Origin: Candidatus Peribacteria bacterium
GTDB lineage: Bacteria > Patescibacteriota > Gracilibacteria > UBA1369 > LOWO2-01-FULL-3
NCBI GenBank assembly: GCA_943357285.1
Contig: CALRGJ010000007.1
Location: 1 to 64,000, forward strand
DNA: 64,000 nucleotides
Direction of reading: 5' to 3'
Shown here: one piece after another, positions 1 to 11,905 of the stretch
Layout: every line of letters starts with the position of its first letter
Position numbering within the stretch: the first letter of the stretch is position 1
Made by a program: the position numbers and the translations under genes
The notes under the pieces: model-generated
Seen by the model: only the letters and a program-made list of their open reading frames with translations
The model's database searches: none
Told to the model about the DNA's origin: nothing

Positions 1-477
1 GATATTCTTCCTACAAATACTACAAACCACAATTACACAAAATCCGGTAATTACACTGTCACGGTAAAAGCAGTTTCAGATTCAGGTAACGGAAGCACTA
101 TAACTACCGCTTCAACTTCTTTGCCATTTTCAATGCCAAGTGTTTCTCCTGTGAAAATAACGCAATGCTATTATGACAGTTATTCTAATTCATCCGGATC
201 TATCACTTGGACAACAACCACCAACTCTAGCTATTCTTATCAATTGAATTATACGACGGATAGTAATGTGAAAAAAACAATAACTGTTTATCCAACGACT
301 GATACTACTCATAAAGTTAGCGACAATGATTATGCACCATTTGCAAAAATGACCGATACTCATGATGCAGATATTTATAACCTCAATTACGGCGGAGATG
401 TTAAAAGTGTTTCCCTTACACCCACAGACTCAAACGGAAAGGTTTTAGATGAATCTGATGCCTGCTTACTCCAATAA
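1..477 (+). CDS. 3' end of a secreted/surface beta-rich protein (partial, open to the window edge)
   Basis: Frame 1 is open from nt 1 (DILPTNTTNHNYTKSGNYTVTVKAVSDSGNGS...), TAA at 475-477; PKD/Ig-like 'GNYTVTVKAVSDSG' text. Confidence 0.6.
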   Translation, partial: DILPTNTTNHNYTKSGNYTVTVKAVSDSGNGSTITTASTSLPFSMPSVSPVKITQCYYDSYSNSSGSITWTTTTNSSYSYQLNYTTDSNVKKTITVYPTTDTTHKVSDNDYAPFAKMTDTHDADIYNLNYGGDVKSVSLTPTDSNGKVLDESDACLLQ

Positions 478-478
478 A

Positions 479-2782
479 TTATTTATAGATAATCTCGGTT
501 TCTCCCTTTGCAAATACCCACATCATACTTGGCGTAGCCCAATAGATGGTGGTTTGAGCGCCTTTTGCCTTCCAGTCGGGGAAATAGGAGTAGTTTATCA
601 ATGTACCTCCCTGAGTATCAAATTTAACGGTCATATCTTCGACTACATTTGCCACAACCTTTTCTCTTACAATTTGGTCACGATTAAATGCCAGCAATGA
701 CCTCAACAAAATATCACTTCCAATATTCACCCCAAAATCTTTAATGAATTCCACGTCGCTGCTTTGGCCATTTTGTTTAAATTCCGCAGCCAATTCAGCA
801 TCAGGAGTTGCATTGAGCAGTATCAGCTTTTTCCCACTATTAAGCCATTCCTGATAGTGATTTTTGGACACTAAGCTGCCACTTGGCATACTGACTATGT
901 AGCCACTCATTTGCTCAATTTCTTCTTTAGGAATCATTGCCAGTTTTTTCTTTGTATGAATTACCGGCATTTCAAAAAGTGCTGGTTGCTTAAACCATTC
1001 CTTGCTGAAATCCAAAAATTCCATCCCACCATTATCAATAAACAGAAGTGGTTTATAATTAGTGGTCTCAATGAAAGGCCTAAAATCCTTCAACTCCAAG
1101 ACGCTGAAATTACCCTTATCCACCAGTTTGGCAATTAGCTTTTCATCTACAGTATCGAGAATTGTATCAGCTCCATCTTTTGTCTGTAAAATATACTGAA
1201 CATTATATAAACCTAAGCGCTTAATCATAGAATTCATATCCTGCTCACTAAAGCCTGAATCCTCAAGCAACGAAGTATTTCCCCAGTTTAATGAGCTACC
1301 AACTTTTGCTATCGTTGGCAAAACAAATTGAGTGGAAAGAGCCGACTCCGCCAGTAGACCAGGAATGACCGAAATTTTATAATTTAGAGGTAAAAATGTA
1401 GCGAAGAAATGTGGCGACCCCAACGTGAATTGCAAGCTTGGTAGGCTAGGCACCACTACACGGTTTTTGATCTGTAAACCACCTAGGTAGTCCATGACCT
1501 TCTGAGCATCGGCATTTTCCGAATATTCAGAGAAATTATATTTGTGAGTATAGTTTCTAGGATTGTCAGAAAGGTTGAATTTATCAATGTAACTTATCAT
1601 CAAGGAAATGATTACAACTCCGACCAAAAGACCCTTGAAGGAATCTTCAGCGATAGGTTTCAGCTTTCCCAATTTTTTGACAATAAAAATCATTCCGGCA
1701 GTAGCAAGGAAAATATTCAGAGCAAAAATATGAGCCGTATAACGATAATAATGAACCGGTAAGTCAAAATAAGAGACTAAATACTGACGCGGCAAAACAA
1801 CCAGAGTAAGGATAAAAGCCACTGCCCAAAAGTCATTTTTGCTCTTAATTGTAACGTAAATGCCGATCAGACTTGATATAAGAAGTAGAGCTGTTGGAAT
1901 TGAGGCAAGAGCCAAACTCATTGAGTGGTCGCCATAATAAGAAGGGAAATCAAACAGTACAAAAAGTGGATCGTTGGTTGCCCCCAATAGTCCCAATTTT
2001 TGACCTGAGCTAAAAGATAAATCACTTAAAAAAGGTATTAGCCAAAATGAGCTTAAAACAAGAGCCAGCACCCCCATTAGGAAAGCTGATTTCCAGATTT
2101 TTTTCCAATTCAAAAAAGTAAAAATAGCCAGCAACAAAAGAGTGAAAAGGAGAGTCATTGCATGGGTAATAATCAACATTGTCAAAAGCAATGTTCCCCA
2201 GATTATATTTGCTGTCCTTGGATTCCTTTTTTGTTTCTCAATAATCCCCAAAAAGAAAATCATCAAGCATATTGCAAAAAAACTTGTAAATAGGCCGACT
2301 GAAACTATCGAATCAATACCAACTCCCATATATGCCTTATCTTGAACAGCACATAAAAAGAAGGTTCCAAATATCATAGCAACGTAGCCTCCAATTTTAT
2401 CAAACCAAACTCTGGCCGTATACCATATGGAAGCCAAAAACAAGAAAGGTAATGCAAACAGAAACAGATTAAATGATAGAGCCAGCCCAATCTTGCCAGC
2501 AGTCAAAAAGTGAGGAATAGACATTAAGATATAAGGGAAAGGTCCATAGAGCTTAAACACCGGGAATCCACCAAACCACAAACTATCATATCCACCAATC
2601 TGTCCCATCTTTAAATAGTCCACCATCTTAGTGAAAAGATAGAAGTGAGGAGTAGTGTCCCATCCTGGGATTACTCTATTTGTAAGCAATGGACTTAGCA
2701 GCCAACCCAATAAAAATATACTAAATCCCCAGATCAAGAGATCAAATTTATTATCTTTGAGCCAAGCAGTTAACTTTTTCAT
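479..2782 (-). CDS. Large polytopic membrane protein (YfhO / 6-pyruvoyl-tetrahydropterin-synthase-related membrane protein type)
   Basis: 767 aa, about 12 hydrophobic helices followed by a soluble C-terminal domain. Confidence 0.6.
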   Translation of the reverse strand: MKKLTAWLKDNKFDLLIWGFSIFLLGWLLSPLLTNRVIPGWDTTPHFYLFTKMVDYLKMGQIGGYDSLWFGGFPVFKLYGPFPYILMSIPHFLTAGKIGLALSFNLFLFALPFLFLASIWYTARVWFDKIGGYVAMIFGTFFLCAVQDKAYMGVGIDSIVSVGLFTSFFAICLMIFFLGIIEKQKRNPRTANIIWGTLLLTMLIITHAMTLLFTLLLLAIFTFLNWKKIWKSAFLMGVLALVLSSFWLIPFLSDLSFSSGQKLGLLGATNDPLFVLFDFPSYYGDHSMSLALASIPTALLLISSLIGIYVTIKSKNDFWAVAFILTLVVLPRQYLVSYFDLPVHYYRYTAHIFALNIFLATAGMIFIVKKLGKLKPIAEDSFKGLLVGVVIISLMISYIDKFNLSDNPRNYTHKYNFSEYSENADAQKVMDYLGGLQIKNRVVVPSLPSLQFTLGSPHFFATFLPLNYKISVIPGLLAESALSTQFVLPTIAKVGSSLNWGNTSLLEDSGFSEQDMNSMIKRLGLYNVQYILQTKDGADTILDTVDEKLIAKLVDKGNFSVLELKDFRPFIETTNYKPLLFIDNGGMEFLDFSKEWFKQPALFEMPVIHTKKKLAMIPKEEIEQMSGYIVSMPSGSLVSKNHYQEWLNSGKKLILLNATPDAELAAEFKQNGQSSDVEFIKDFGVNIGSDILLRSLLAFNRDQIVREKVVANVVEDMTVKFDTQGGTLINYSYFPDWKAKGAQTTIYWATPSMMWVFAKGETEIIYK

Positions 2783-2882
2783 AGGTGAGTGTGTCCAATT
2801 CTATCCTCAAATCATTTCTAAATCCACCTTTATACAATTGATTTTTGAAGCCAAAAATGGTATAATTATTAGATTTAAAAAT

Positions 2883-3713
2883 ATGAAAAAAACACAAACA
2901 AAATTAGTGGCCTTTATATTCACCTTGATTGCCTTGGGAGTTTTGAGCTCAAGTACCTTTGTATATGCTGAGCCTCCTAGTATAAACATCGTTATTCCTG
3001 GTGATAACCCTACTCCTCCATGTACAGAGGGAGCACTTTCCAGTAATAACACTTTACTCTGTCAAAACGGAGTCAATGTACTGTGTAATTCAAGCAAAGA
3101 AGGTACCAAGAGTATTGATGGTACTTTACAGTGTAAAACCAATAAGTGGCAGGCAGTATCTGTAAATTCTGATGACAAAAATCCATCCACACCCACCTCT
3201 CTAATAAGCAAAGTGAGCGTAGTCCCAGCATCTTTCAATCCATCTATAGACAGTACTAAAATTAGCTACACTACTAGTCTTAAGTCGATTATTGAAGTTA
3301 AAATCACAGATAGCTTAGGAAAAACTGTAAGTACGCTAACGGACAACCAGACGCTTTCTGCCGGTTCCTATTATGTTATCTGGTACGGAACAGTAAATAA
3401 CACTCAAGGAGGGACAGTGCTTCACTCAGGTACTTACAAATACAAGATTACAGCAAAGAATATTAAGACAAATAAAATTGAAGATACTAAAGAAGGTAAT
3501 ATTAATTTAATCTTCGCGGCTCAACAATCTCCTGTTATTGATCCAGAAACAACCAATCCGGGTCCAACTGCAGAAGAACTTGCCGCTCAAGCGAAGGCAA
3601 CTCTCGCACTCCAAAACGCTAAGAAAGGTAAGACTGCGAAAGTAGGTCCGGGAATTCTTATCTATAGTATATTTCCAATAATCGGATACATAGCTTCACG
3701 CAGAAGAAAATAG
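2883..3713 (+). CDS. Secreted/anchored protein with FlgD-like Ig domain
   Basis: Start moved to internal ATG giving signal peptide MKKTQTKLVAFIFTLIALGVLSSSTFVYA; 'SAGSYYVIWYGTVNNTQGGTVLHSGTYKYKI' FlgD-Ig-like; C-terminal hydrophobic segment plus RRRK. Confidence 0.65.
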   Translation: MKKTQTKLVAFIFTLIALGVLSSSTFVYAEPPSINIVIPGDNPTPPCTEGALSSNNTLLCQNGVNVLCNSSKEGTKSIDGTLQCKTNKWQAVSVNSDDKNPSTPTSLISKVSVVPASFNPSIDSTKISYTTSLKSIIEVKITDSLGKTVSTLTDNQTLSAGSYYVIWYGTVNNTQGGTVLHSGTYKYKITAKNIKTNKIEDTKEGNINLIFAAQQSPVIDPETTNPGPTAEELAAQAKATLALQNAKKGKTAKVGPGILIYSIFPIIGYIASRRRK

Positions 3714-3811
3714 TCATAATATAGAGGACGACTTCAGTCTTTGACAATTTCCAGACCGGGGACTACACTCCAGACATAAGGGCTTTCCTTCGTTGTTTAA
3801 CAATCAAGATC

Positions 3812-4036
3812 ATGACTATGTTCGTCACTTTGATGATTTTGATATTAATAGGCTCTACGTCACTTTGCTTAATCGTAGTAGGGCGGGTTTTTGCGTACAA
3901 TAGAAAGTATAAACTTCCCGAATCCAAATACACCAAACTCTTTGGCGTCATATCAAAGGACCACGTTGTAATTGTTTACATGTTTTTTGTACTTTTAAAT
4001 CTTACGATTGGCGTTTGGTACATCTTTAAAATTTGA
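3812..4036 (+). CDS. Small membrane protein (74 aa)
   Basis: Two hydrophobic segments; directly upstream of and close to the next gene. Confidence 0.45.
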   Translation: MTMFVTLMILILIGSTSLCLIVVGRVFAYNRKYKLPESKYTKLFGVISKDHVVIVYMFFVLLNLTIGVWYIFKI

Positions 4037-4039
4037 TTT

Positions 4040-4645
4040 ATGGATGATAACAAGGATCTATACTTTAAAGGACAACAAGGAAATGAATTATTCATTTGTT
4101 TTTTTAGACATCACTGGATTTCTCTTCTGAAAGAATTTGTTTATTTTGGCATCTTCGTGGGGATAATAGTTTTAATTCTTTTGAAAACAGGTGAAATTCA
4201 AAAAATTATTCACGATAGCCGTGAACTGCGATTTCTATTCATTACAGGTTTTTTAGTTGGAACCGTTTATATTCATCGATTTTTCATGAAGCTTTTCAAT
4301 CATTATTTATCAGTCTCAATTATCACAGATCGTAGACTAATTGATCACCACAAAACACTTTTTTTTACAGACACTATGGATGCAGTGGATATGGCCCAAA
4401 TTCAGAATATTGAAAGAATAGGAGAGGGGCTCCTACCAAACCTTCTCAAATATGGAGACATAAAAATATATTTAAGTTCATCAGCAGCTTTTAGAACTTT
4501 CGATTGTGTACCCAACGACAAGTTCCATTTCAGATGCATCACCAGACAAAAGGAAGCTTTGCAACAACAATTACAAGAGCGCCAACACCTAGGTATTAAC
4601 ACGCACGATCAAGTTATAGAACAACTCCACAAAGCAAATCCCTGA
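4040..4645 (+). CDS. Membrane protein with bacterial PH-like domain
   Basis: 201 aa; N-terminal TM pair then 'HYLSVSIITDRRLIDHHKTLFFTDTMDAVDMAQIQNIERIGEGLLPNLLKYGDIKIYL', typical bPH layout. Confidence 0.6.
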   Translation: MDDNKDLYFKGQQGNELFICFFRHHWISLLKEFVYFGIFVGIIVLILLKTGEIQKIIHDSRELRFLFITGFLVGTVYIHRFFMKLFNHYLSVSIITDRRLIDHHKTLFFTDTMDAVDMAQIQNIERIGEGLLPNLLKYGDIKIYLSSSAAFRTFDCVPNDKFHFRCITRQKEALQQQLQERQHLGINTHDQVIEQLHKANP

Positions 4646-4791
4646 GCGCAAAGCGCGAAGGCGCAGCAAGTGAAGCAAGTGGCTTCGCCACTGCTGAACG
4701 AAGCGAGCTTATAAAAAGAGCAAAATTTTAGTATTGCTTTTTGGATAAATCCCGCTATTGTGTTTTGAGAATTTTTTAACCAATTCACAAC

Positions 4792-5007
4792 ATGGACAAG
4801 AATCTATTCGTAGCGTTAACAATCACACTTGGAGGAGCAATGCCTGCTTTCGCAATTGGATGGTTAGCATCTAAAGCAATGGAAGCTATGGGAAGAAACC
4901 CAGAAGCAGCTAAGTCAATTCAGAGTGCTATGATCCTTGCAACAGCTTTCTGTGAAGCTATCGCTATCTACGGACTAGTAGTTGCTTTGATTATCAAGTT
5001 TGTATAG
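4792..5007 (+). CDS. atpE: F-type ATP synthase subunit c
   Basis: 71 aa, two TMs, 'SKAMEAMGRNPEAA' loop and carboxylate in 'AFCEAIAIYGLV'. Confidence 0.95.
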   Translation: MDKNLFVALTITLGGAMPAFAIGWLASKAMEAMGRNPEAAKSIQSAMILATAFCEAIAIYGLVVALIIKFV

Positions 5008-5036
5008 TAAGGAAAACCTAAAATTAATAATTACTC

Positions 5037-5537
5037 ATGGAAATCATATCCACATTAGGTATTGATCCTAAGTTAATCCTTGCTCAGGTAGTAAATTTTC
5101 TTATACTTTTCTTTGTTTTAAAGAAACTAGTTTACAAGCCTGTCGTGGCTCTTCTTGAAAAAAGAAGAACTATGGTAGAGCAAAGTGTTCACAATTCTAA
5201 AAAAATTGAGGAACGTCTTGCTGCACTTGAAGACGAAAGAAAGAAAATTCTTTCAGAAGCTTCTTCTAACGCTATGGCCGCTATGGAACAGGCGAAGAAG
5301 GATGCCTCAGAGGAACATCATAAAGCTATGGTTACGGCTAAGAAAGAAATTTCTGCTTTGGCAGAACGCTACCGTGGTCAGCTGAAAGATGAAAAAGATC
5401 AAATGTTTGAAGACCTTAAGGCTGATGTTGCAAATCTTATCGTAACTAGCTGCGAAAAAATTCTTCGCAAGGAGTTTGGTAAAGATGATCAAAGACGTCT
5501 TGAGACAGCTATTAAAAATGAAATCAATTCTAAATGA
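5037..5537 (+). CDS. atpF: F-type ATP synthase subunit b
   Basis: N-terminal TM, long charged helix, position in operon; TGA stop overlaps the atpH ATG. Confidence 0.93.
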   Translation: MEIISTLGIDPKLILAQVVNFLILFFVLKKLVYKPVVALLEKRRTMVEQSVHNSKKIEERLAALEDERKKILSEASSNAMAAMEQAKKDASEEHHKAMVTAKKEISALAERYRGQLKDEKDQMFEDLKADVANLIVTSCEKILRKEFGKDDQRRLETAIKNEINSK

Positions 5538-5938
5538 AAGTTTCTTTAAGAAAATATGCCAAAGCGCTTTGTGAATCCTTAGATAAAGAAAAGGACGCTA
5601 AAGTTGTAAATCAAAAGATCCAAAATCTTCTTAATATTTTGACTAAGCGCAAGCAAGGCAAAATGATTAGACAACTTCCTGCCGCTTTCAAAAACTTATG
5701 GTTCAAAATGCATGACCAGATGGATGTAAAAGTTGTTCTGGCTGAAGCTCCTACTAAGGAAGAAGTAAAAAATATTGAAAAGTTGCTCAGCGCTGCTTTC
5801 GATAAAGATGTCATTATCACTACTAGTGTCGATCCAGACGTTATTGGTGGTATGAAATTGGAATTCGACGATTCCATTATTGATAATACTGTATCAGCCA
5901 ACCTTGAAAAACTTAAACAACACCTAACAGAGCGCTAA
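5534..5938 (+). CDS. atpH: F-type ATP synthase subunit delta
   Basis: 134 aa, C-terminal 'DVIITTSVDPDVIGGMKLEFDDSIIDNTVSANLEKLKQHL' OSCP/delta signature. Confidence 0.93.
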   Translation: MKVSLRKYAKALCESLDKEKDAKVVNQKIQNLLNILTKRKQGKMIRQLPAAFKNLWFKMHDQMDVKVVLAEAPTKEEVKNIEKLLSAAFDKDVIITTSVDPDVIGGMKLEFDDSIIDNTVSANLEKLKQHLTER

Positions 5939-6008
5939 ACGCTCAAGCGAGCCTAAGGGTGAGCCGAAATGAGCGAAGCGAAATCCCAAACTAATTAACT
6001 CCCAACAA

Positions 6009-7514
6009 ATGGAAACCAAAGATCAAATTTTAGACTCACTCAAACAACAGATTGAGAATTTCAAAACATCAGCCAAAGTAGAAAAAGTTGGCCACGTTAT
6101 TGAGGTGGGTGATGGTATTGCCCGTATTTCCGGTCTTTCCACTGTAGCATCTCAAGAGATGGTGGAGTTTAAGAATGGTGAAATTGGTGTAGCTTTAAAC
6201 CTTGAAGAAGACACTGTTGGTGCCATTATTCTTGGTAGCGATAAGGCTATTAAGGAAGGTGATGAGGTTCGTACTACAGGAAAAATCCTTTCATTGCCAG
6301 TTGGTGAGGCATTGATAGGACGTGTAGTTGATCCACTTGGTCGTCCTCAAGACGGTAAAGGTGCTATCAAGGCGAGCAAAATGTATCCAATCGAGAAAAT
6401 TGCTCCTCGTGTAATTAAAAGAAAATCAGTAAGTCAGCCAGTACAAACTGGTATTAAAGCTATCGACTCCATGATTCCAGTTGGACGTGGTCAACGTGAG
6501 CTTATTATCGGAGATCGTCAGACTGGTAAAACTGCTATCGCTATCGATACTATCATCAACCAGAAAGGTCAGGATATGATTTGTATCTACGTAGCTATCG
6601 GTCAGAAAGAATCAAAAATTGCTAAAATTGCTAATACATTAGAAGAACATGGAGCGATGGATTATACAATCATCGTTCGTACTTCTGCTTGTGACCCAGC
6701 ATCTTTGAGTTATTTGGCTCCATTCGCAGGTTGCGCTATGGGTGAATACTTCTTGGATCAAGGAAAAGATGTACTCGTTATTTACGATGATCTTTCCAAA
6801 CATGCTTGGGCATATCGTGAAATTTCTTTGCTTTTGAGACGTCCACCTGGACGTGAAGCTTATCCTGGAGATGTATTCTATCTCCACTCCCGTTTATTGG
6901 AACGCGCTTGTCGTTTGGATGAAAAATATGGTGGTGGTTCATTAACTGCTTTGCCTATCATCGAAACACAGTCAGGCGACGTATCTGCTTACATTCCTAC
7001 GAATGTAATCTCAATCACTGATGGACAGATTTACCTTGAAACAGATTTATTCTACAAAGGTATTCGTCCAGCTCTAAACGTGGGTCTTTCCGTTTCACGT
7101 GTAGGTTCTGCTGCTCAAATTAAAGCGATGAAGAAAGTAGCTGGTAAGCTCAAACTTGAGCTCGCTCAGTATCGTGAGTTGGCTGTATTTGCCCAATTCG
7201 GATCTGATCTTGATGAGGCTACAAAGAGACAATTAAACAAAGGTGATCGTCTATCAGAAATGTTGAAACAGAGACAATATTCACCAGTTCCAGTAGAAAA
7301 ACAGGTAGTAATTCTTTATGCAGGTATTAATGAATATCTCGATAAAGTACCTGTAGACCAAGTACATACTTACGAACAAAAATTATACACATACATCGAG
7401 GCTAAACATCCTGAAATTTTCAAGGATATTAGAGAAAAGAAAGAAATGACTGCTGATACGGAAGCTAAGTTGAAACACGTTCTTACAACTTTCAACGCTG
7501 AAATTAAGTTTTAA
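6009..7514 (+). CDS. atpA: F-type ATP synthase subunit alpha
   Basis: 501 aa; GDRQTGKTA Walker A; full-length alpha. Confidence 0.98.
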   Translation: METKDQILDSLKQQIENFKTSAKVEKVGHVIEVGDGIARISGLSTVASQEMVEFKNGEIGVALNLEEDTVGAIILGSDKAIKEGDEVRTTGKILSLPVGEALIGRVVDPLGRPQDGKGAIKASKMYPIEKIAPRVIKRKSVSQPVQTGIKAIDSMIPVGRGQRELIIGDRQTGKTAIAIDTIINQKGQDMICIYVAIGQKESKIAKIANTLEEHGAMDYTIIVRTSACDPASLSYLAPFAGCAMGEYFLDQGKDVLVIYDDLSKHAWAYREISLLLRRPPGREAYPGDVFYLHSRLLERACRLDEKYGGGSLTALPIIETQSGDVSAYIPTNVISITDGQIYLETDLFYKGIRPALNVGLSVSRVGSAAQIKAMKKVAGKLKLELAQYRELAVFAQFGSDLDEATKRQLNKGDRLSEMLKQRQYSPVPVEKQVVILYAGINEYLDKVPVDQVHTYEQKLYTYIEAKHPEIFKDIREKKEMTADTEAKLKHVLTTFNAEIKF

Positions 7515-7536
7515 TAGCCCTTAGGCTCCACAACAC

Positions 7537-8451
7537 ATGGCAAATTCCGTCAAAGACATTAAGCGCAAAATTAAATCTATTCGTTCCACTCGTCAGATCA
7601 CTAAGGCGATGGAATTAGTAGCTACTTCAAAAATGAAGAAAGCTGTAGAAGGTGCGGTAAATCTTCGCTCATATGGCTATCTCGCAATGAATATTTTGCT
7701 AAAACTTTCAAAAAAACATCAACATCTTCATGCTTATCTTCAGCCACGCGAAGTGAAGAATGTTCTAGTGGTTTTGTTTACAACTGATAAAGGACTTTGT
7801 GGTGGTTTGAACACAAATCTTTTCAAAAAACTTACTCAAACTGTTAGCAAGGTTCAGCAAGAAAACCCTACTGCTAAGTTGCACTTTGTGGCTTCCGGTA
7901 GAAAGGGTGCTGAGTTTATGCATCGCTCTGGCAAAGAAGTTAAGATGGCTTTCCCAGCATATTCAAATCATCCGAAATTTTCAGATATTTTCCCTATGAG
8001 TAAAGTAGCTCTAAAAGGTTTTGAAAAAGGTGATTACGATAAGGTTATCGTGATTTACCCTGACTTTGTTTCTACATTAACTCAAAAACCTGTTACTAAA
8101 ACTTTACTCCCATTCTCTCCTGATGTTTTCTCTGAAATGATGCAGGAATTGGGATCTAAATTTACAAAGATTGCTGCACCATCTGAAAAGGACGCAGATT
8201 ACAAACTCGAACCATCCCCTGAATATATCGTTACTAATATCGTTCCTCAATTAGTTGAGGTTCAGTTATTCCAAGCTGTTTTGGAAAGCACTGCTTCTGA
8301 GCATTCTGCTCGTATGGTAGCCATGCAAAATGCTACTAAAGCTGCGAATGATCTATTGGGTGATCTCGTTCTCACTTATAACCAAGCTCGTCAGGCTAGT
8401 ATTACTGCGGAAATCGCAGAAATCGCGGCAAGTACGGCTGTTCTTTCTTAA
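7537..8451 (+). CDS. atpG: F-type ATP synthase subunit gamma
   Basis: 'MANSVKDIKRKIKSIRSTRQITKAMELVATSKM' and C-terminal 'ATKAANDLLGDLVLTYNQARQASITAEIAEI'. Confidence 0.97.
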   Translation: MANSVKDIKRKIKSIRSTRQITKAMELVATSKMKKAVEGAVNLRSYGYLAMNILLKLSKKHQHLHAYLQPREVKNVLVVLFTTDKGLCGGLNTNLFKKLTQTVSKVQQENPTAKLHFVASGRKGAEFMHRSGKEVKMAFPAYSNHPKFSDIFPMSKVALKGFEKGDYDKVIVIYPDFVSTLTQKPVTKTLLPFSPDVFSEMMQELGSKFTKIAAPSEKDADYKLEPSPEYIVTNIVPQLVEVQLFQAVLESTASEHSARMVAMQNATKAANDLLGDLVLTYNQARQASITAEIAEIAASTAVLS

Positions 8452-8463
8452 TAATTTATTTAA

Positions 8464-9840
<1,377 letters not shown>

Positions 9841-9853
9841 TCAAGAAAATCCA

Positions 9854-10300
9854 ATGGCAGCTAAACAAATCCAATTCAAAATAGTCACTCCAGAAAAGAT
9901 ACTTTACGATGCTATGGTTGAAGGTGTTTCTTTCCCCACAGTTGAAGGAGAAATCACCGTTTTACCTCATCATATTCCTATCCTTTCCGCAGTAAAACCT
10001 GGAGAGTTGAAGATTAAGATAAATGGTAAAGAAGAATTTTTCCACGTAACTTCAGGAGTTTTGGAAGTAGATGGAGAATCAATTACATTGCTTACGGATG
10101 CGGCTGAACGTGCCAATGAAGTTAACGAAAAACGTGCTCAAGAAGCTGTGGAGCGCGCTCAAGCAATTATGTCTGAGAAACGTCATGATGAAGAAGGTTA
10201 CATTGAGGCTGTTGCCGAGATGGAACGCGCATTATCTCGTATCAGAATTGCAAAGAAACATCGTCACGGAGGATCAAGGGCTTCACTTAACGATGAATAA
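9854..10300 (+). CDS. atpC: F-type ATP synthase subunit epsilon
   Basis: 'FKIVTPEKILYDAMVEGVSFPTVEGEITVLPHHIPILSAVKPGEL'. Confidence 0.95.
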   Translation: MAAKQIQFKIVTPEKILYDAMVEGVSFPTVEGEITVLPHHIPILSAVKPGELKIKINGKEEFFHVTSGVLEVDGESITLLTDAAERANEVNEKRAQEAVERAQAIMSEKRHDEEGYIEAVAEMERALSRIRIAKKHRHGGSRASLNDE

Positions 10301-10554
10301 TGAAAAAAACTGAACCTAAATCTGATAAACAATGGTCACCATACAGTCTCGCACTCAACATAGGTTACATGATAGTCACACCAATTCTGGTATTTGGAAT
10401 TGGAGGAGTGCTCTTGGACAGGTATTTAAGCGTTTTTCCAATCTTCACGTTCATAGGGTTCTTTCTCGCAATGACCTCAGGACTAGTGATCGTCTACAAG
10501 AAAAGTAAAGACATGATAGAAGGCATTAATTCCCAAACTACACCTAAAAAATAA
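10300..10554 (+). CDS. AtpI/AtpZ-like small membrane protein
   Basis: 84 aa, two TMs, between atpC and atpB; start overlaps atpC stop (TAATG). Confidence 0.75.
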   Translation: MKKTEPKSDKQWSPYSLALNIGYMIVTPILVFGIGGVLLDRYLSVFPIFTFIGFFLAMTSGLVIVYKKSKDMIEGINSQTTPKK

Positions 10555-10556
10555 TT

Positions 10557-11318
10557 ATGGCAGCAACATTTGTCCCACCTACACTAGGCTCAGAAACACT
10601 TTTCCATATTGGTAGTTTTGAAGTAAGAAATACTATTATCACAGCTGTGATGACTTTGCTTTTATTAACTATAGTTGGACTTGTTTTGAGACGTAAGAAG
10701 TACGCTCTGGTTCCTGGAGGTTTTCAAAATTTCGTTGAGGCCATTATTGAAGGACTTTTTGACTTCTTCGATAGCGTAGTTGGTGATCGCAAAAAAACTG
10801 AAAGATTTTTCCCAATCGTTGCTACAATTTTCTTCTTTGTAATTATCTCCAACTGGATGGGTCTACTTCCAGGTTTTGGTAGTATTGGTTTTTGGGCCGA
10901 ACATAACGGACATACTGTTCTAGTTCCATTTTTGCGTTCCACCTTTGCCGACGTTAATATGACTTTTGCACTCGCTCTCGTATCTGTTACATCATGTCAG
11001 ATCATGGGATTCTCCATGCTCGGATTGAAAGGATACGGCGGTAAGTTTTTTGTAAATCCATTCAGAGATCCTATCGGTTGTTTCGTTGGTATCCTCGAGT
11101 TATTCTCAGAATTTTCCAAAATGATCTCATTCTCCTTCCGTCTTTTCGGAAACGTATTCGCAGGAGAAGTTCTATTGCTCGTAATAAGCTTCTTGGTACC
11201 GGTAATAGCTCCATTACCATTCTACGGACTAGAGCTCTTCGTAGGCTTCATTCAGGCCCTCGTGTTCTCTTTCCTTACATTGGTATTCTTGAACATCGCG
11301 ACTACTTCTCACCACTAG
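10557..11318 (+). CDS. atpB: F-type ATP synthase subunit a
   Basis: 253 aa, polytopic; '[16 protein letters not shown]' and '[21 protein letters not shown]'. Confidence 0.96.
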   Translation: MAATFVPPTLGSETLFHIGSFEVRNTIITAVMTLLLLTIVGLVLRRKKYALVPGGFQNFVEAIIEGLFDFFDSVVGDRKKTERFFPIVATIFFFVIISNWMGLLPGFGSIGFWAEHNGHTVLVPFLRSTFADVNMTFALALVSVTSCQIMGFSMLGLKGYGGKFFVNPFRDPIGCFVGILELFSEFSKMISFSFRLFGNVFAGEVLLLVISFLVPVIAPLPFYGLELFVGFIQALVFSFLTLVFLNIATTSHH

Positions 11319-11334
11319 GAGGTTTTACAACTAA

Positions 11335-11362
11335 AAAGAGGAGCCTTTAGGACTCCTCATTT
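11335..11362. terminator. Likely intrinsic terminator between convergent atpB and the 134-aa gene
   Basis: GAGGAGCC-TTTA-GGACTCCTC hairpin with flanking A/T tracts. Confidence 0.65.
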
Positions 11363-11381
11363 ATATTTGTGATTAATCTTT

Positions 11382-11786
11382 TTACTGAGCCTTTCTAATC
11401 TCTTTTCCATTCAAGAAAAGTCTCATTTCCGGTAATGCCTGAAGCTTAGTAAGAGTTTCCTCTTCTCTTAGATCCATTTCAAATGGTTTCAAAGGAAGCT
11501 CAGCTAGTAGACCGAATAGTTTCTCTCTAGCCAAAGCCAAATCTTCCGTAGTCTTTAGCTGCATCTCTCTTAGTTTAGCGTAGAATTCAGTTTTTCTTAG
11601 CTCTCCTAATTCTTGTTCTTCAAAATCCTTCACCTGAGCTTTTAACTCTTTCAAAGCCTTCTTTAATTCCAAATAATGCTCTTCTTCAATTTTTTCCTCT
11701 TCTTTAATATCCTTCTTTACACTCTTTAGCTCCTCCTCAAATTTGCGAAGCTCCTTAATGGCCAATTGGATCTTATCGTGAATCAT
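11382..11786 (-). CDS. Coiled-coil hypothetical protein (134 aa)
   Basis: Highly charged helical sequence, complete ORF. Confidence 0.6.
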   Translation of the reverse strand: MIHDKIQLAIKELRKFEEELKSVKKDIKEEEKIEEEHYLELKKALKELKAQVKDFEEQELGELRKTEFYAKLREMQLKTTEDLALAREKLFGLLAELPLKPFEMDLREEETLTKLQALPEMRLFLNGKEIRKAQ

Positions 11787-11905
11787 ATGTTTATATTAAA
11801 AAATCCCGCAAATTCTAACATGAAATTTTCTCGGAATATAGTCCTATGTGGCCACTTAAGTAACAAAGCCGTTACATTTTTAATTTATGTGCTATACTAT
11901 CCATC

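Noticed and set aside
2655-2882. N-terminal extension of the FlgD-Ig protein
   Set aside because: Overlaps the start region of the divergent membrane protein; internal ATG gives a clean signal peptide.
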